Shown piece after piece: positions 1-7,427 of a DNA stretch of 52,686 bases. Each line of letters opens with the position of its first letter. The stretch's first letter is position 1. The notes beneath the pieces are model-generated. The model was not told the DNA's origin, ran no database searches, and saw only the letters and a program-made list of their open reading frames with translations. Origin of the DNA: Flavobacteriales bacterium (lineage in GTDB: Bacteria > Bacteroidota > Bacteroidia > Flavobacteriales > Flavobacteriaceae); the NCBI GenBank assembly GCA_013205245.1, contig JABMNH010000011.1, positions 1 to 52,686 on the forward strand, given 5' to 3'. The position numbers and the translations under genes are program-made.

Positions 1-1
1 A

Positions 2-610
2 TTTGGTAAAGATGGAGTAAGTGTCTATGCCTATCAGGTTTTAAAAGGATTTGATAAAAACACAGGCTATAAATTAGAAATTCCAAGAAACTCAATTTTC
101 TTTTTTGATAAAAAAGGGAAAATAAGTGGTTTAAGTGTTTCTGATAGTCAATTAAAATGGAAAAAAGCATACGATGCTCGGGGTACATCTAAGAATGGTG
201 AAATATACAAAGACCATCCTATGATATCTAAAGCTAGATTACTTTATGCCTATTTAGAAATAGGAGACTTAACTTCTATGAAAGATTTATATTCTGAAGA
301 TGCTAAAATATATGATGTAATGAATTCAGAGCTAAATTCTTTTGTAACAGTAGAAGAAGAAATAAACAATCTAAAAGAATTCTATAAGATTTATGAGATT
401 TTAAGAGTAAGAGAAAGAGGTTATCCAGATTTACTTAATTACGAAGGAGATGATACATCAACTATAATTTCTTGGTGGAATGTTACTGTAAAAAACAAAA
501 AGTCTGGAAAAACTAAAGAGGCAGTTCATCATTCTCAAATAGTTGTAAATAGTGATGGTAAAATTGTTAATGAACAATATTATTTTAATGCTTCAGAGTT
601 GCCAAATTAA
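2..610 (+). CDS. Partial protein with tandem NTF2/SnoaL-like domains
   Basis: The reading frame is open from the first in-frame codon at position 2 to the stop at 608-610, so the start lies before the window and the methionine at 221 is internal. About 202 residues are visible. Residues 1-65 look like the end of one NTF2-like domain (short strands ending in a DKKGKISGL turn). Residues about 73-200 form a second one: an opening helix with LYAYLEIGDLTSMKDLY, and closing strands with a HHSQIVVNSDGKIVNEQYYF-type motif. The lipoprotein at 2403 has a matching HH...VDGKVKE end. NTF2-like domains are small cones used for ligand binding or catalysis. No substrate can be named here. The next gene begins 25 bases downstream, so co-transcription is likely. 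The domain assignment is by pattern only. Confidence 0.65.
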   Translation, partial: FGKDGVSVYAYQVLKGFDKNTGYKLEIPRNSIFFFDKKGKISGLSVSDSQLKWKKAYDARGTSKNGEIYKDHPMISKARLLYAYLEIGDLTSMKDLYSEDAKIYDVMNSELNSFVTVEEEINNLKEFYKIYEILRVRERGYPDLLNYEGDDTSTIISWWNVTVKNKKSGKTKEAVHHSQIVVNSDGKIVNEQYYFNASELPN

Positions 611-635
611 ATTAACCAATTAAAACTTATTTAAA

Positions 636-1775
636 ATGAAAAAAATCTTAATAATTCCCACATTACTTATAGTTGCTGTTGTTAATGCCCAATGGATTCA
701 AAATTCATCTTGTGATAAAAAAGCCAATATTGTGGCTAATCAAGCTATAGAGTATATGGCTAATTTAGAATATTTGCCTGCATTAGGCGCTGCAAATTCT
801 GCATTGCTCTTAGATGAAAATTGTGGATGCGCAAAATTAACTTTAGCTGCGATTAGTAGTCAGAATCCAAAATGGGGAAGTAGAATCCAAAAATTAGATG
901 AAATAGATTCTTCAAAACTAACTCCTGAAGAAAAAGCGTGGTATGATTATTTAAGGATAGTTGACAATGTAAAAAGGTCTGATTTTCAAATAACATTACA
1001 AAATAAATTTTCAAAAAGTCCTCTTATAAATTATTTAGGAACCTCAGTAAATGACTTTAATAGTTATAAATTATTTGCTGAAAAATTCCCAACATATTCT
1101 TCTTCAGCTTATAATATGATATCTTATGGTTATATGATGGGTGCTTTCGGCGAAATAAATATGAATGAAGCTAAAAAATATATAGAAATGTCAAAAAACA
1201 TACATTATGGGCCTAATTCTTTTGATTCTATGGGAGAACATTACGCTTCAGTTGGAGACTATGAAAAAGCATTTGAATCTCAATTAACGGCTATTGATTT
1301 CGCTACTTTTGCTTCTCCATATAGGAAAAATGCACAATTATATTCTGCTAAAATGTCAAAAGATAAAATCACTCAGACCATTATGGATAATCAAAAAGTG
1401 ATGCAGTCCGCAATACTTAATGGAGATTATGAATCTTATAAAGAATTTGAACATCCTGAAATAGTAGTGACTACAGGTGATTCTAATTTAAATCCGTTTT
1501 ATGTTTTCACTAAAGACAATTTAAATGAAGATGCTCCAATGACTTGGAATGCTTTTGACTTATCAAATTTTGAAGTTTATTTTTCACCTGATATGAAATC
1601 TTCAGTTATAACATTTGATGCCGATGGGTCATTTACAATGATAGACTCAAAAATCAAATTTGATTATTCAACAAGAGGTTCTGCTACGTGGGTATCAACA
1701 ACTGAGGGCTGGAAAATTCTACATTCTTCTTATGCTCCAAGGAAGGGCAAAAACGGATTGCCTGATGTTGATTAA
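636..1775 (+). CDS. Exported TPR-like protein with C-terminal NTF2/DUF4440-like domain
   Basis: The 379-residue product starts with a clear Sec signal peptide (MKK, hydrophobic stretch, cleavage near VNAQ at residues 16-19). Residues about 28-240 are helical and read like degenerate tetratricopeptide repeats (for example the MGEHYASVGDYEKAFESQLTA region). Residues about 250-370 resemble an NTF2/DUF4440 domain: an opening helix (VMQSAILNGDYESYKEFEHPEIVV), central strands, and a closing strand with TEGWKILHSSYAP, which is typical of that fold. Four cysteines lie in the mature N-terminal part (two visible in NSSCDK and NCGCAK). It is the second of four adjacent genes for NTF2-like proteins. Function is unknown. 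A periplasmic or surface-associated binding protein is the simplest guess. Confidence 0.7.
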   Translation: MKKILIIPTLLIVAVVNAQWIQNSSCDKKANIVANQAIEYMANLEYLPALGAANSALLLDENCGCAKLTLAAISSQNPKWGSRIQKLDEIDSSKLTPEEKAWYDYLRIVDNVKRSDFQITLQNKFSKSPLINYLGTSVNDFNSYKLFAEKFPTYSSSAYNMISYGYMMGAFGEINMNEAKKYIEMSKNIHYGPNSFDSMGEHYASVGDYEKAFESQLTAIDFATFASPYRKNAQLYSAKMSKDKITQTIMDNQKVMQSAILNGDYESYKEFEHPEIVVTTGDSNLNPFYVFTKDNLNEDAPMTWNAFDLSNFEVYFSPDMKSSVITFDADGSFTMIDSKIKFDYSTRGSATWVSTTEGWKILHSSYAPRKGKNGLPDVD

Positions 1776-1892
1776 GCTTTAATTAAAATAATTCAACAAA
1801 TTGATATGTTGGATTCAAAGTATATTGTGGAAGAGATTGAAGCAAGCAAAATCATAGACTAATAAAACAAATATTAATTAAAATATATTCAA

Positions 1893-2378
1893 ATGAAAAA
1901 AATAGGAATCGTATTGCTTTTATTTATTACTACTAATCTTATTGCTCAAAACAACTTTAAAGATGAGACAGAGATTATAAAATTAATCCAAAGCAATTGG
2001 GAAACAAATAATAAGGGGAATATAGACGTAAGGCTTATGTCAGAAGATGGTTACTATGCATTTAATTCTACAGGAGGATTAATGGTTTATGATAAAAACC
2101 CAAACATTAGAAAAAATGAATGGGATTACGTTAATTTAACACCTAAACATATCAAAGTAGTTTCTCTTGTTCCTGGTAAAGCTGCAGTAGCTATGTATTA
2201 TAGCGAAGGTAGTATGACCCCAAAAGGTAGCGCTGCTGTACCTCACTATATGACAAGAGTATCAGAAGTTTTTATAAAAGAAAAAGGTAAATGGGTAATG
2301 AAAACAGGTCATTATTCTCCTATATCTGGTGGAAGTGGAACATCTCAAGTAGGGACAAAGTCTGAGGATAACAAATAA
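1893..2378 (+). CDS. Exported NTF2/DUF4440-like protein
   Basis: The 161-residue product has a signal peptide (MKKIGIVLLLFITTNLIAQ) and then a single NTF2-like domain. The domain opens with a helix (ETEIIKLIQSNWETNNKGNIDVRLMSEDG), has middle strands containing HIKVVSLVPGKAAVAMYYSEG, and closes with VSEVFIKEKGKWVMKTGHYSPI. The last motif (basic-GKW-hydrophobic-HYSP) matches the closing strand of DUF4440/SnoaL proteins and resembles the end of the preceding protein (GWKILHSSYAP). The tail is polar and rich in Gly and Ser. It sits 117 bases after the previous stop and 24 bases before the next start. Substrate and activity cannot be read from the sequence. Confidence 0.7.
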   Translation: MKKIGIVLLLFITTNLIAQNNFKDETEIIKLIQSNWETNNKGNIDVRLMSEDGYYAFNSTGGLMVYDKNPNIRKNEWDYVNLTPKHIKVVSLVPGKAAVAMYYSEGSMTPKGSAAVPHYMTRVSEVFIKEKGKWVMKTGHYSPISGGSGTSQVGTKSEDNK

Positions 2379-2402
2379 ATTAACCATTTAAAATAAACAA
2401 AA

Positions 2403-2930
2403 ATGAAAAAATTATTATTCTCTTTAATTGCTGTTTTTCTAATTTCTTGCCAAGCTCCTAAAGAAAAAAAATCCGAGCAATCTAATGAGCCAACTGTTAT
2501 AGGATATGAATTTAATGATGAAGGGAAAAAGCTAAATGTAATAGCTGGGGATACAGCAATAACTGATATTTATTTAGATTATATTCAAGCTCATAATGAA
2601 AAAGATTTAACCAAAATTTCAGAAATAGATATGGATGACATAGTTGTTAGAGCTGCAAACGGTGCTTTAATCAATGGGAGTGATTCGCATACAGAACAAT
2701 TAGATATTTGGTTTAAAGCAAGTAACCCCTCTTGGAAAGTGAAATTTATGGTTGCTAACACTGTCCAAGGTAATGATGGGAAAAATCAAGCTTGGCTAAC
2801 AACTGGAGTAGATCTCGTTCAATCAATAGACGGAAGTAATGTAACAAGCCACCATATAGTAGATGTTAACTTTGTTGATGGAAAAGTTAAAGAGTTAATA
2901 GTATATGATAGGGCAAGTGAGCAGGAATAA
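2403..2930 (+). CDS. NTF2-like lipoprotein
   Basis: The 175-residue product has a lipoprotein signal with a lipobox-like LISC at residues 13-16, so the mature protein should be anchored by Cys16 after a charged linker (KEKKSEQSNEP). Residues about 50-170 form one NTF2-like domain: an opening helix (IYLDYIQAHNEKDLTKISEIDMDDIVVRAANG), then strands with WKVKFMVANTV, and a closing HHIVDVNFVDGKVKELIVYDR. That ending parallels the end of the gene at 2-610. The intergenic leader just after the previous stop (2379-2394) nearly repeats the one at 611-626, which suggests unit duplication. A rho-independent terminator follows 23 bases after the stop, so this is the last gene of the group. Confidence 0.72.
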   Translation: MKKLLFSLIAVFLISCQAPKEKKSEQSNEPTVIGYEFNDEGKKLNVIAGDTAITDIYLDYIQAHNEKDLTKISEIDMDDIVVRAANGALINGSDSHTEQLDIWFKASNPSWKVKFMVANTVQGNDGKNQAWLTTGVDLVQSIDGSNVTSHHIVDVNFVDGKVKELIVYDRASEQE

Positions 2931-2952
2931 ACTATTATAAACCATACGTGTT

Positions 2953-2983
2953 AAAAGCCTATCATTTATGATAGGCTTTTTCT
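2953..2983 (+). terminator. Rho-independent terminator of the NTF2-like gene group
   Basis: A perfect 12-base stem (AAAAGCCTATCA at 2953-2964 with TGATAGGCTTTT at 2969-2980) closes a four-base loop and runs into T residues. Confidence 0.9.
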
Positions 2984-3592
2984 TTAATACAAGAGGCATA
3001 TCACTCTCCTCTAACTAACCTCTAATCCTCTTAGGTAAGTAAGAAAGGCATTAATATAATTTTGGTTGCATCTTTGACAATGAGACTAATCAAATTACAG
3101 GTATTTATAAACTCTCTGCGGGATATATAACCGTTCGATATTTCAATAGAGTTCTCTACTAAAAACCACTTCTTTTTTGAGGTGATTTTTTATTTATAAG
3201 CGTTTCCGCAGATAATTTCAATCTACCTTCAAGACTTAACTCAATTAATATTTACAAATTTTAATACTAAATCCCCAAATCAATGGTTTTCTGTTTTTTT
3301 GGATGTCGTAGTTTTTTATCAAAAAAAGACAGAGAATCTCTTTAAAGAATATTATCAGTTTTAAAGGGGGAAAAAGAAATCAAAGCTGTTAAATTTCACA
3401 AAAAACCTTTCGTAATAAGTCATATATATGTTTCTCTCTTATTCATAGTGAAAATGTGATTACTTAAAAATGCTTTGTAATTATTTTAAACCAAAGAAAT
3501 ATTGATTGAAATCAAAAATTTACAGTCTTGCAAAATCAAAAATTAACAAAACGAAGTAGAAAGGTCTATTAAAACCTGTTTGGGTATCGTAT
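2984..3592. other. Gene-poor intergenic stretch
   Basis: Together with the flanking sites this is about 775 bases without a convincing gene. It is strongly AT-rich. I see only short frames without start codons on either strand, and one imperfect hairpin with a T-run at about 3161-3191 (AAAAACCACTTC against GAGGTGATTTTT, one mismatch and one wobble) that could be a terminator of a lost transcript. Just before it a GTTCGA motif (about 3132) recalls a tRNA T-arm, but no tRNA can be folded. The stretch may be a decayed insertion site. Confidence 0.5.
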
Positions 3593-3638
3593 AAAATAAA
3601 TATCAAAATATAGAATTTTGATATTTATTTTAATTTTG
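3593..3638 (+). promoter_or_regulatory. Perfect inverted repeat abutting the leu-operon promoter
   Basis: Two perfect 17-base arms (AAAATAAATATCAAAAT at 3593-3609 and its complement at 3615-3631) flank a five-base spacer. The Bacteroidota -7 box TAATTTTG (3631-3638) begins on the last base of the right arm, so the repeat covers the region where the -33 contacts of sigma would lie. No T-run follows, so it reads as an operator rather than a terminator. leuC starts 67 bases downstream. Which regulator binds is unknown. Confidence 0.6.
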
Positions 3639-3705
3639 CGTCCGTTTTACAACCAAAGCTGCTTTGCTTGGTTACTAAAAAATACTTTTAAAAAAAACAT
3701 TAAAA

Positions 3706-5100
3706 ATGAGTACAACATTATTTGATAAAGTTTGGGATGCGCACGTCATCCGTAAAATAAAGGATGGGCCAGACGTGTTTTTTATAGACAGACATTTAAT
3801 TCACGAGGTTACCAGCCCTGTTGCTTTTTTAGGTTTAAAAAGCAGGAATAACACTGTATTATATCCTGAGCGCACTTTTGCTACAGCCGACCATAATACG
3901 CCAACTATAAATCAACACCTACCTGTTGAAGATCCTTTATCTGTAAATCAGTTAAAAGCATTAGAAGAAAATGCGGCCGAATGGGGCATTTCTCATTGGG
4001 GTTTAGGTCATCAAAAAAACGGCATTGTACATGTTGTTGGCCCAGAAAATGGCATTACACTTCCAGGTGCAACAATTGTTTGTGGCGATAGTCATACTTC
4101 AACACACGGTGCATTTGGTGCTATCGCTTTTGGTATTGGCACTTCTGAAGTAGAAATGGTGTTGTCTTCACAATGCATTATGCAACCGAAGCCTCAAAAA
4201 ATGCGCATTAACGTCAATGGGAAACTTGGCTTAGGCGTGACACCAAAAGATGTGGCTTTATTTATCATTTCACAGTTAACAACTTCAGGAGCTACAGGCT
4301 ATTTTGTTGAATATGCTGGCGATGTTTTTAGAAATATGACGATGGAAGGCCGCATGACCGTTTGTAATTTAAGTATAGAAATGGGCGCACGTGGTGGTAT
4401 TATAGCGCCAGACCAAAAGACTTTCGACTATGTTAAAGGAAGATTATACGCACCAAAAGGTGCTGATTGGGATAAAGCCATGACGTATTGGGAAACACTA
4501 AGTACTGATGATGATGCTGTTTTTGATAAGGAATTTACTTTTGATGGCAGCGCCATTGAACCTATGATTACTTATGGTACAAATCCGGGGATGGGCACCG
4601 GTATTTCAAACAATATTCCAAATGCCGAAGAAGTTGAAGGTGGCATCGATTCTTATAAAAAATCACTGAATTATATGGGTTTTGCCGAAGGCGATACTAT
4701 GATTGGTAAAAAAGTTGATTATGTATTTATAGGAAGCTGTACCAACGGCAGAATCGAAGATTTTAGAGCTTTTGCTTCCATCGTTAAAGGAAGAAAAAAG
4801 GCCGAAAATATTACGGCTTGGTTAGTGCCGGGATCACATGTTGTGGAAGCTGATATAAAAAAAGAAGGTTTGTTAGACATTTTTACAGAAGCTGGATTTG
4901 CATTGCGCGAACCGGGATGTTCGGCTTGTTTGGCAATGAATGACGATAAAGTCCCTGTTGGAAAATTAGCTGTAAGTACTTCAAACAGAAATTTTGAAGG
5001 ACGTCAAGGACCAGGATCTAGAACCATATTAGCAAGTCCACTTGTGGCAGCAGCAACTGCTGTAACAGGTGTTTTAACTGACCCAAGAACACTTTTATAA
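3706..5100 (+). CDS. leuC: 3-isopropylmalate dehydratase large subunit
   Basis: LeuC (464 aa) with LeuD isomerises 2-isopropylmalate to 3-isopropylmalate in leucine synthesis, using a [4Fe-4S] cluster. In a citramalate pathway the same enzyme converts citramalate to 3-methylmalate. The three cluster cysteines are present: Cys345 in GSCTNGR, and Cys405 and Cys408 in GCSAC. The [12 protein letters not shown] active-site motif is near residues 128-139. Length is normal for the bacterial family. It is the first gene of the leuCD-cimA-leuB group. The stop is followed by a 65-base gap containing a dispersed repeat half-element before leuD. Confidence 0.97.
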   Translation: MSTTLFDKVWDAHVIRKIKDGPDVFFIDRHLIHEVTSPVAFLGLKSRNNTVLYPERTFATADHNTPTINQHLPVEDPLSVNQLKALEENAAEWGISHWGLGHQKNGIVHVVGPENGITLPGATIVCGDSHTSTHGAFGAIAFGIGTSEVEMVLSSQCIMQPKPQKMRINVNGKLGLGVTPKDVALFIISQLTTSGATGYFVEYAGDVFRNMTMEGRMTVCNLSIEMGARGGIIAPDQKTFDYVKGRLYAPKGADWDKAMTYWETLSTDDDAVFDKEFTFDGSAIEPMITYGTNPGMGTGISNNIPNAEEVEGGIDSYKKSLNYMGFAEGDTMIGKKVDYVFIGSCTNGRIEDFRAFASIVKGRKKAENITAWLVPGSHVVEADIKKEGLLDIFTEAGFALREPGCSACLAMNDDKVPVGKLAVSTSNRNFEGRQGPGSRTILASPLVAAATAVTGVLTDPRTLL

Positions 5101-5108
5101 AAATAATT

Positions 5109-5132
5109 GTCATCCTGAGCGAAGTCGAAGGG
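5109..5132 (+). repeat. Dispersed repeat half-element (GTCATCCTGAGCG type)
   Basis: The leuC-leuD gap contains GTCATCCTGAGCGAAGTCGA and continues AGGG. It begins with the same GTCAT terminus as the longer element at 7295-7406. I recognise this motif as one that recurs in intergenic regions of many flavobacterial genomes. Here only one arm is present. Confidence 0.6.
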
Positions 5133-5165
5133 AACAACTAAAAACCAATAACAAACAACTATATC

Positions 5166-5762
5166 ATGGCTTACGATAAATTCCAAATATTAAAAAGTAC
5201 CGCAGTACCATTACCCATAGAAAATGTGGATACCGATCAAATTATACCTGCACGTTTCTTAAAAGCAACCGAACGTGTCGGGTTTGGTGATAATCTTTTT
5301 AGAGATTGGCGTTACAACCCAGACAATTCACCCAAAGAACAATTTGTGTTAAACAATCCTATTTATAAAGGAAAAATATTAGTTGGCGGCCGTAATTTCG
5401 GATCAGGATCTTCGCGTGAGCATGCTGCTTGGGCGGTTTACGATTACGGATTTAGATGTGTAGTATCAAGCTTTTTTGCAGATATTTTTAGAGGAAATTG
5501 TTTAAATATCGGCGTTTTACCTGTACAAGTAAGTGCTGGTTTTTTAGATAAAATTTTTAAAGCAGTTGAAGCAAATCCAGAGACAGAAATAGAAATCAAC
5601 CTCTCGACTCAAACCATTACCATTCTAGCAAGTGGCGAAAAAGAATCGTTTGATATTAATGATTATAAAAAAGAAAATATGTTAAATGGTTATGACGATA
5701 TTGACTATTTAACAAAAATGACAACAGAAATTAAAGCGTTTGCCAAAACAAGACCCTTTTAA
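5166..5762 (+). CDS. leuD: 3-isopropylmalate dehydratase small subunit
   Basis: LeuD (198 aa) is the swivel-domain partner of LeuC. The family motif GGRNFGSGSSREHA (near residues 74-87) supplies the substrate-specificity loop, and the N-terminal VDTDQIIPARFL motif (about residues 20-31) is typical. Length is normal. It lies between leuC and the citramalate-synthase-like gene, whose ATG begins one base after the leuD stop (TAAT ATG), so the two are probably translationally coupled. Confidence 0.97.
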   Translation: MAYDKFQILKSTAVPLPIENVDTDQIIPARFLKATERVGFGDNLFRDWRYNPDNSPKEQFVLNNPIYKGKILVGGRNFGSGSSREHAAWAVYDYGFRCVVSSFFADIFRGNCLNIGVLPVQVSAGFLDKIFKAVEANPETEIEINLSTQTITILASGEKESFDINDYKKENMLNGYDDIDYLTKMTTEIKAFAKTRPF

Positions 5763-5763
5763 T

Positions 5764-7281
5764 ATGAAGCTGAGAAAAATCGAAATAATGGATACCACAC
5801 TCCGCGACGGCGAACAAACCTCGGGTGTGTCTTTTTCTTCATCAGAAAAACTGACAATAGCTAAGCTTTTAATAGAAGAATTACATGTTGATCGTATTGA
5901 AATTGCTTCAGCACGCGTTTCTGAAGGCGAATTTCAAGCCGTGAAAAGTATTACTGAATGGGCCAACAAAAACAATCATATAGACAAGGTAGAAATTCTG
6001 ACATTTGTTGATGGTGGCCAATCTATAGATTGGATGCTAAAATCGGGCGCCAAAGTTCAAAATCTGTTAACCAAAGGGTCGCTAAATCACTTAACGCATC
6101 AGTTAAAAAAAACACCCCTACAACATTTTTCTGAAATAAAAGAAACCATTGAATTGGCTCAAAAAAATGGTATTGTTACCAATGTCTATTTAGAAGATTG
6201 GAGCAATGGCATGCGCGAATCTCAAGAATATGTTTTTCAATATTTAGATTTTTTAACAACACAACCCGTTCTTCGCATTTTGTTGCCAGATACTTTAGGT
6301 GTTTTAACACCCTCAGAAACATATGACTATTTTTCGAAAATAACAGCAAAATATCCCAATACACATTTCGATTTCCATGCGCATAACGATTATGATTTAG
6401 GTGTTGCCAACGTTATTGAAGGCATAAAAGCAGGTGCAAAAGGCTTGCATTTAACCGTTAACGGGATGGGCGAACGTGCCGGGAATGCACCATTGGCAAG
6501 TGTTGTAGCCGTTATAAATGATTTCTTTAAAGATGATGTTACTATTTCGGTTAAAGAAACAGCTTTGTATTCTGTAAGTAAATTAATTGAAGCCTTTTCG
6601 GGATTTGGCATTCCAGCAAATAAACCTATTGTAGGCGAAAATGTTTTTACACAAACGGCCGGTATTCACGCCGATGGTGACAATAAAAACAATTTGTATT
6701 TTAATGATTTGATGCCAGAACGTTTTGGAAGAAAACGTCAATACGCTTTAGGAAAAACATCGGGGAAAGCAAACATAGAAAAAAACCTACAAGAATTAGG
6801 ATTGGAGTTAAATCAGGAAGATTTAAAGAAAGTGACCCAGCGCATTATTGAATTGGGCGATAAAAAAGAATCGGTTACCAAAGAAGATTTGCCCTATATT
6901 ATTTCTGATGTGCTGCACAGCACTTTATACCAAGAAAAAGTGAGTATAGAATCTTATGTGCTCACACATTCAAAGGGATTAAAACCCTCTTCTACTATTG
7001 CTATCAGAATAGAAGGTGAGCTTTTTGAAACAAGTGCTCAAGGAGATGGTCAATTTGATGCCGTTATGAATGCCATTAAAAAAATATATTTAGAAAAAAA
7101 TAGAGTCTTACCTAAATTGGTTGATTATGCCGTAAGGATCCCACCCGGAAGTACATCGGATGCTTTGTGTGAAACCATTATTACTTGGCAAACAGAAAAT
7201 AATAAATTTGTGACGAGAGGATTAGATTCAGATCAAACAGTATCGGCTATAAAAGCCACAAATAAAATGTTGAATATATAA
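5764..7281 (+). CDS. cimA: Citramalate synthase-like enzyme of the 2-isopropylmalate synthase family
   Basis: The 505-residue product has the catalytic TIM barrel (DTTLRDGEQT at residues 10-19, metal-binding HAHND, NGMGERAGN) followed by the LeuA regulatory domain (about residues 385-505). Compared with what I recall of the Leptospira (R)-citramalate synthase, it is similar over its whole length and keeps the residues assigned there to pyruvate recognition, two positions shifted: Leu79 and Phe81 in ILTFVDG, Leu102 in NLLTKG, Tyr142 and Glu144 in NVYLEDW. The likely reaction is pyruvate plus acetyl-CoA to citramalate, feeding isoleucine synthesis through LeuCD and LeuB. A classical LeuA activity cannot be excluded. 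I chose the ATG at 5764. An in-frame TTG at 5740 would overlap leuD by 23 bases. Confidence 0.8.
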   Translation: MKLRKIEIMDTTLRDGEQTSGVSFSSSEKLTIAKLLIEELHVDRIEIASARVSEGEFQAVKSITEWANKNNHIDKVEILTFVDGGQSIDWMLKSGAKVQNLLTKGSLNHLTHQLKKTPLQHFSEIKETIELAQKNGIVTNVYLEDWSNGMRESQEYVFQYLDFLTTQPVLRILLPDTLGVLTPSETYDYFSKITAKYPNTHFDFHAHNDYDLGVANVIEGIKAGAKGLHLTVNGMGERAGNAPLASVVAVINDFFKDDVTISVKETALYSVSKLIEAFSGFGIPANKPIVGENVFTQTAGIHADGDNKNNLYFNDLMPERFGRKRQYALGKTSGKANIEKNLQELGLELNQEDLKKVTQRIIELGDKKESVTKEDLPYIISDVLHSTLYQEKVSIESYVLTHSKGLKPSSTIAIRIEGELFETSAQGDGQFDAVMNAIKKIYLEKNRVLPKLVDYAVRIPPGSTSDALCETIITWQTENNKFVTRGLDSDQTVSAIKATNKMLNI

Positions 7282-7294
7282 TTGAAACTAAAAT

Positions 7295-7406
7295 GTCATA
7301 ACGAGAAGTCCCGATTCCGGTAACTATCGAAATTATCGGGACGACGTGGTTATCAGCTACTTTGTAGTTTTAATCAATGAGATTGCCACGCTTTGCTCGC
7401 AATGAC
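7295..7406. repeat. Dispersed palindromic element, 112 bases
   Basis: The element starts GTCATAACGAGAAGTCCCGAT and ends CGCTTTGCTCGCAATGAC, so GTCAT and ATGAC form terminal inverted repeats. A nested hairpin CCCGAT...ATCGGG lies in its left half (about 7310-7340), followed by GACGACGTGGTTATC. A related copy is at 43637-43730. It fills most of the 146-base gap between the cimA-like gene and leuB. Confidence 0.75.
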
Positions 7407-7427
7407 AAAAAAATAAAACTTTAAAAA

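Noticed and set aside
221-610. ATG at 221 taken as the start of the first gene
   Set aside because: The frame is open back to position 2 and the upstream codons read as another NTF2-like domain end, so the true start is outside the window.
3085-3165. tRNA-like segment with GTTCGA followed by CTCTACT and a terminator-like hairpin
   Set aside because: No acceptor stem, anticodon arm or D-arm can be paired; only the T-arm-like motif is present.
3159-3260. Short minus-strand open frame (ends ...SAETLINKKSPQKRSGF)
   Set aside because: Only about 33 codons, no start codon, and it runs through an imperfect terminator hairpin.
5740-5763. TTG start giving an eight-residue longer citramalate-synthase-like protein
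   Set aside because: It overlaps leuD, and the ATG at 5764 gives the family-typical N-terminus MKLRKIEIMDTTLRDG.
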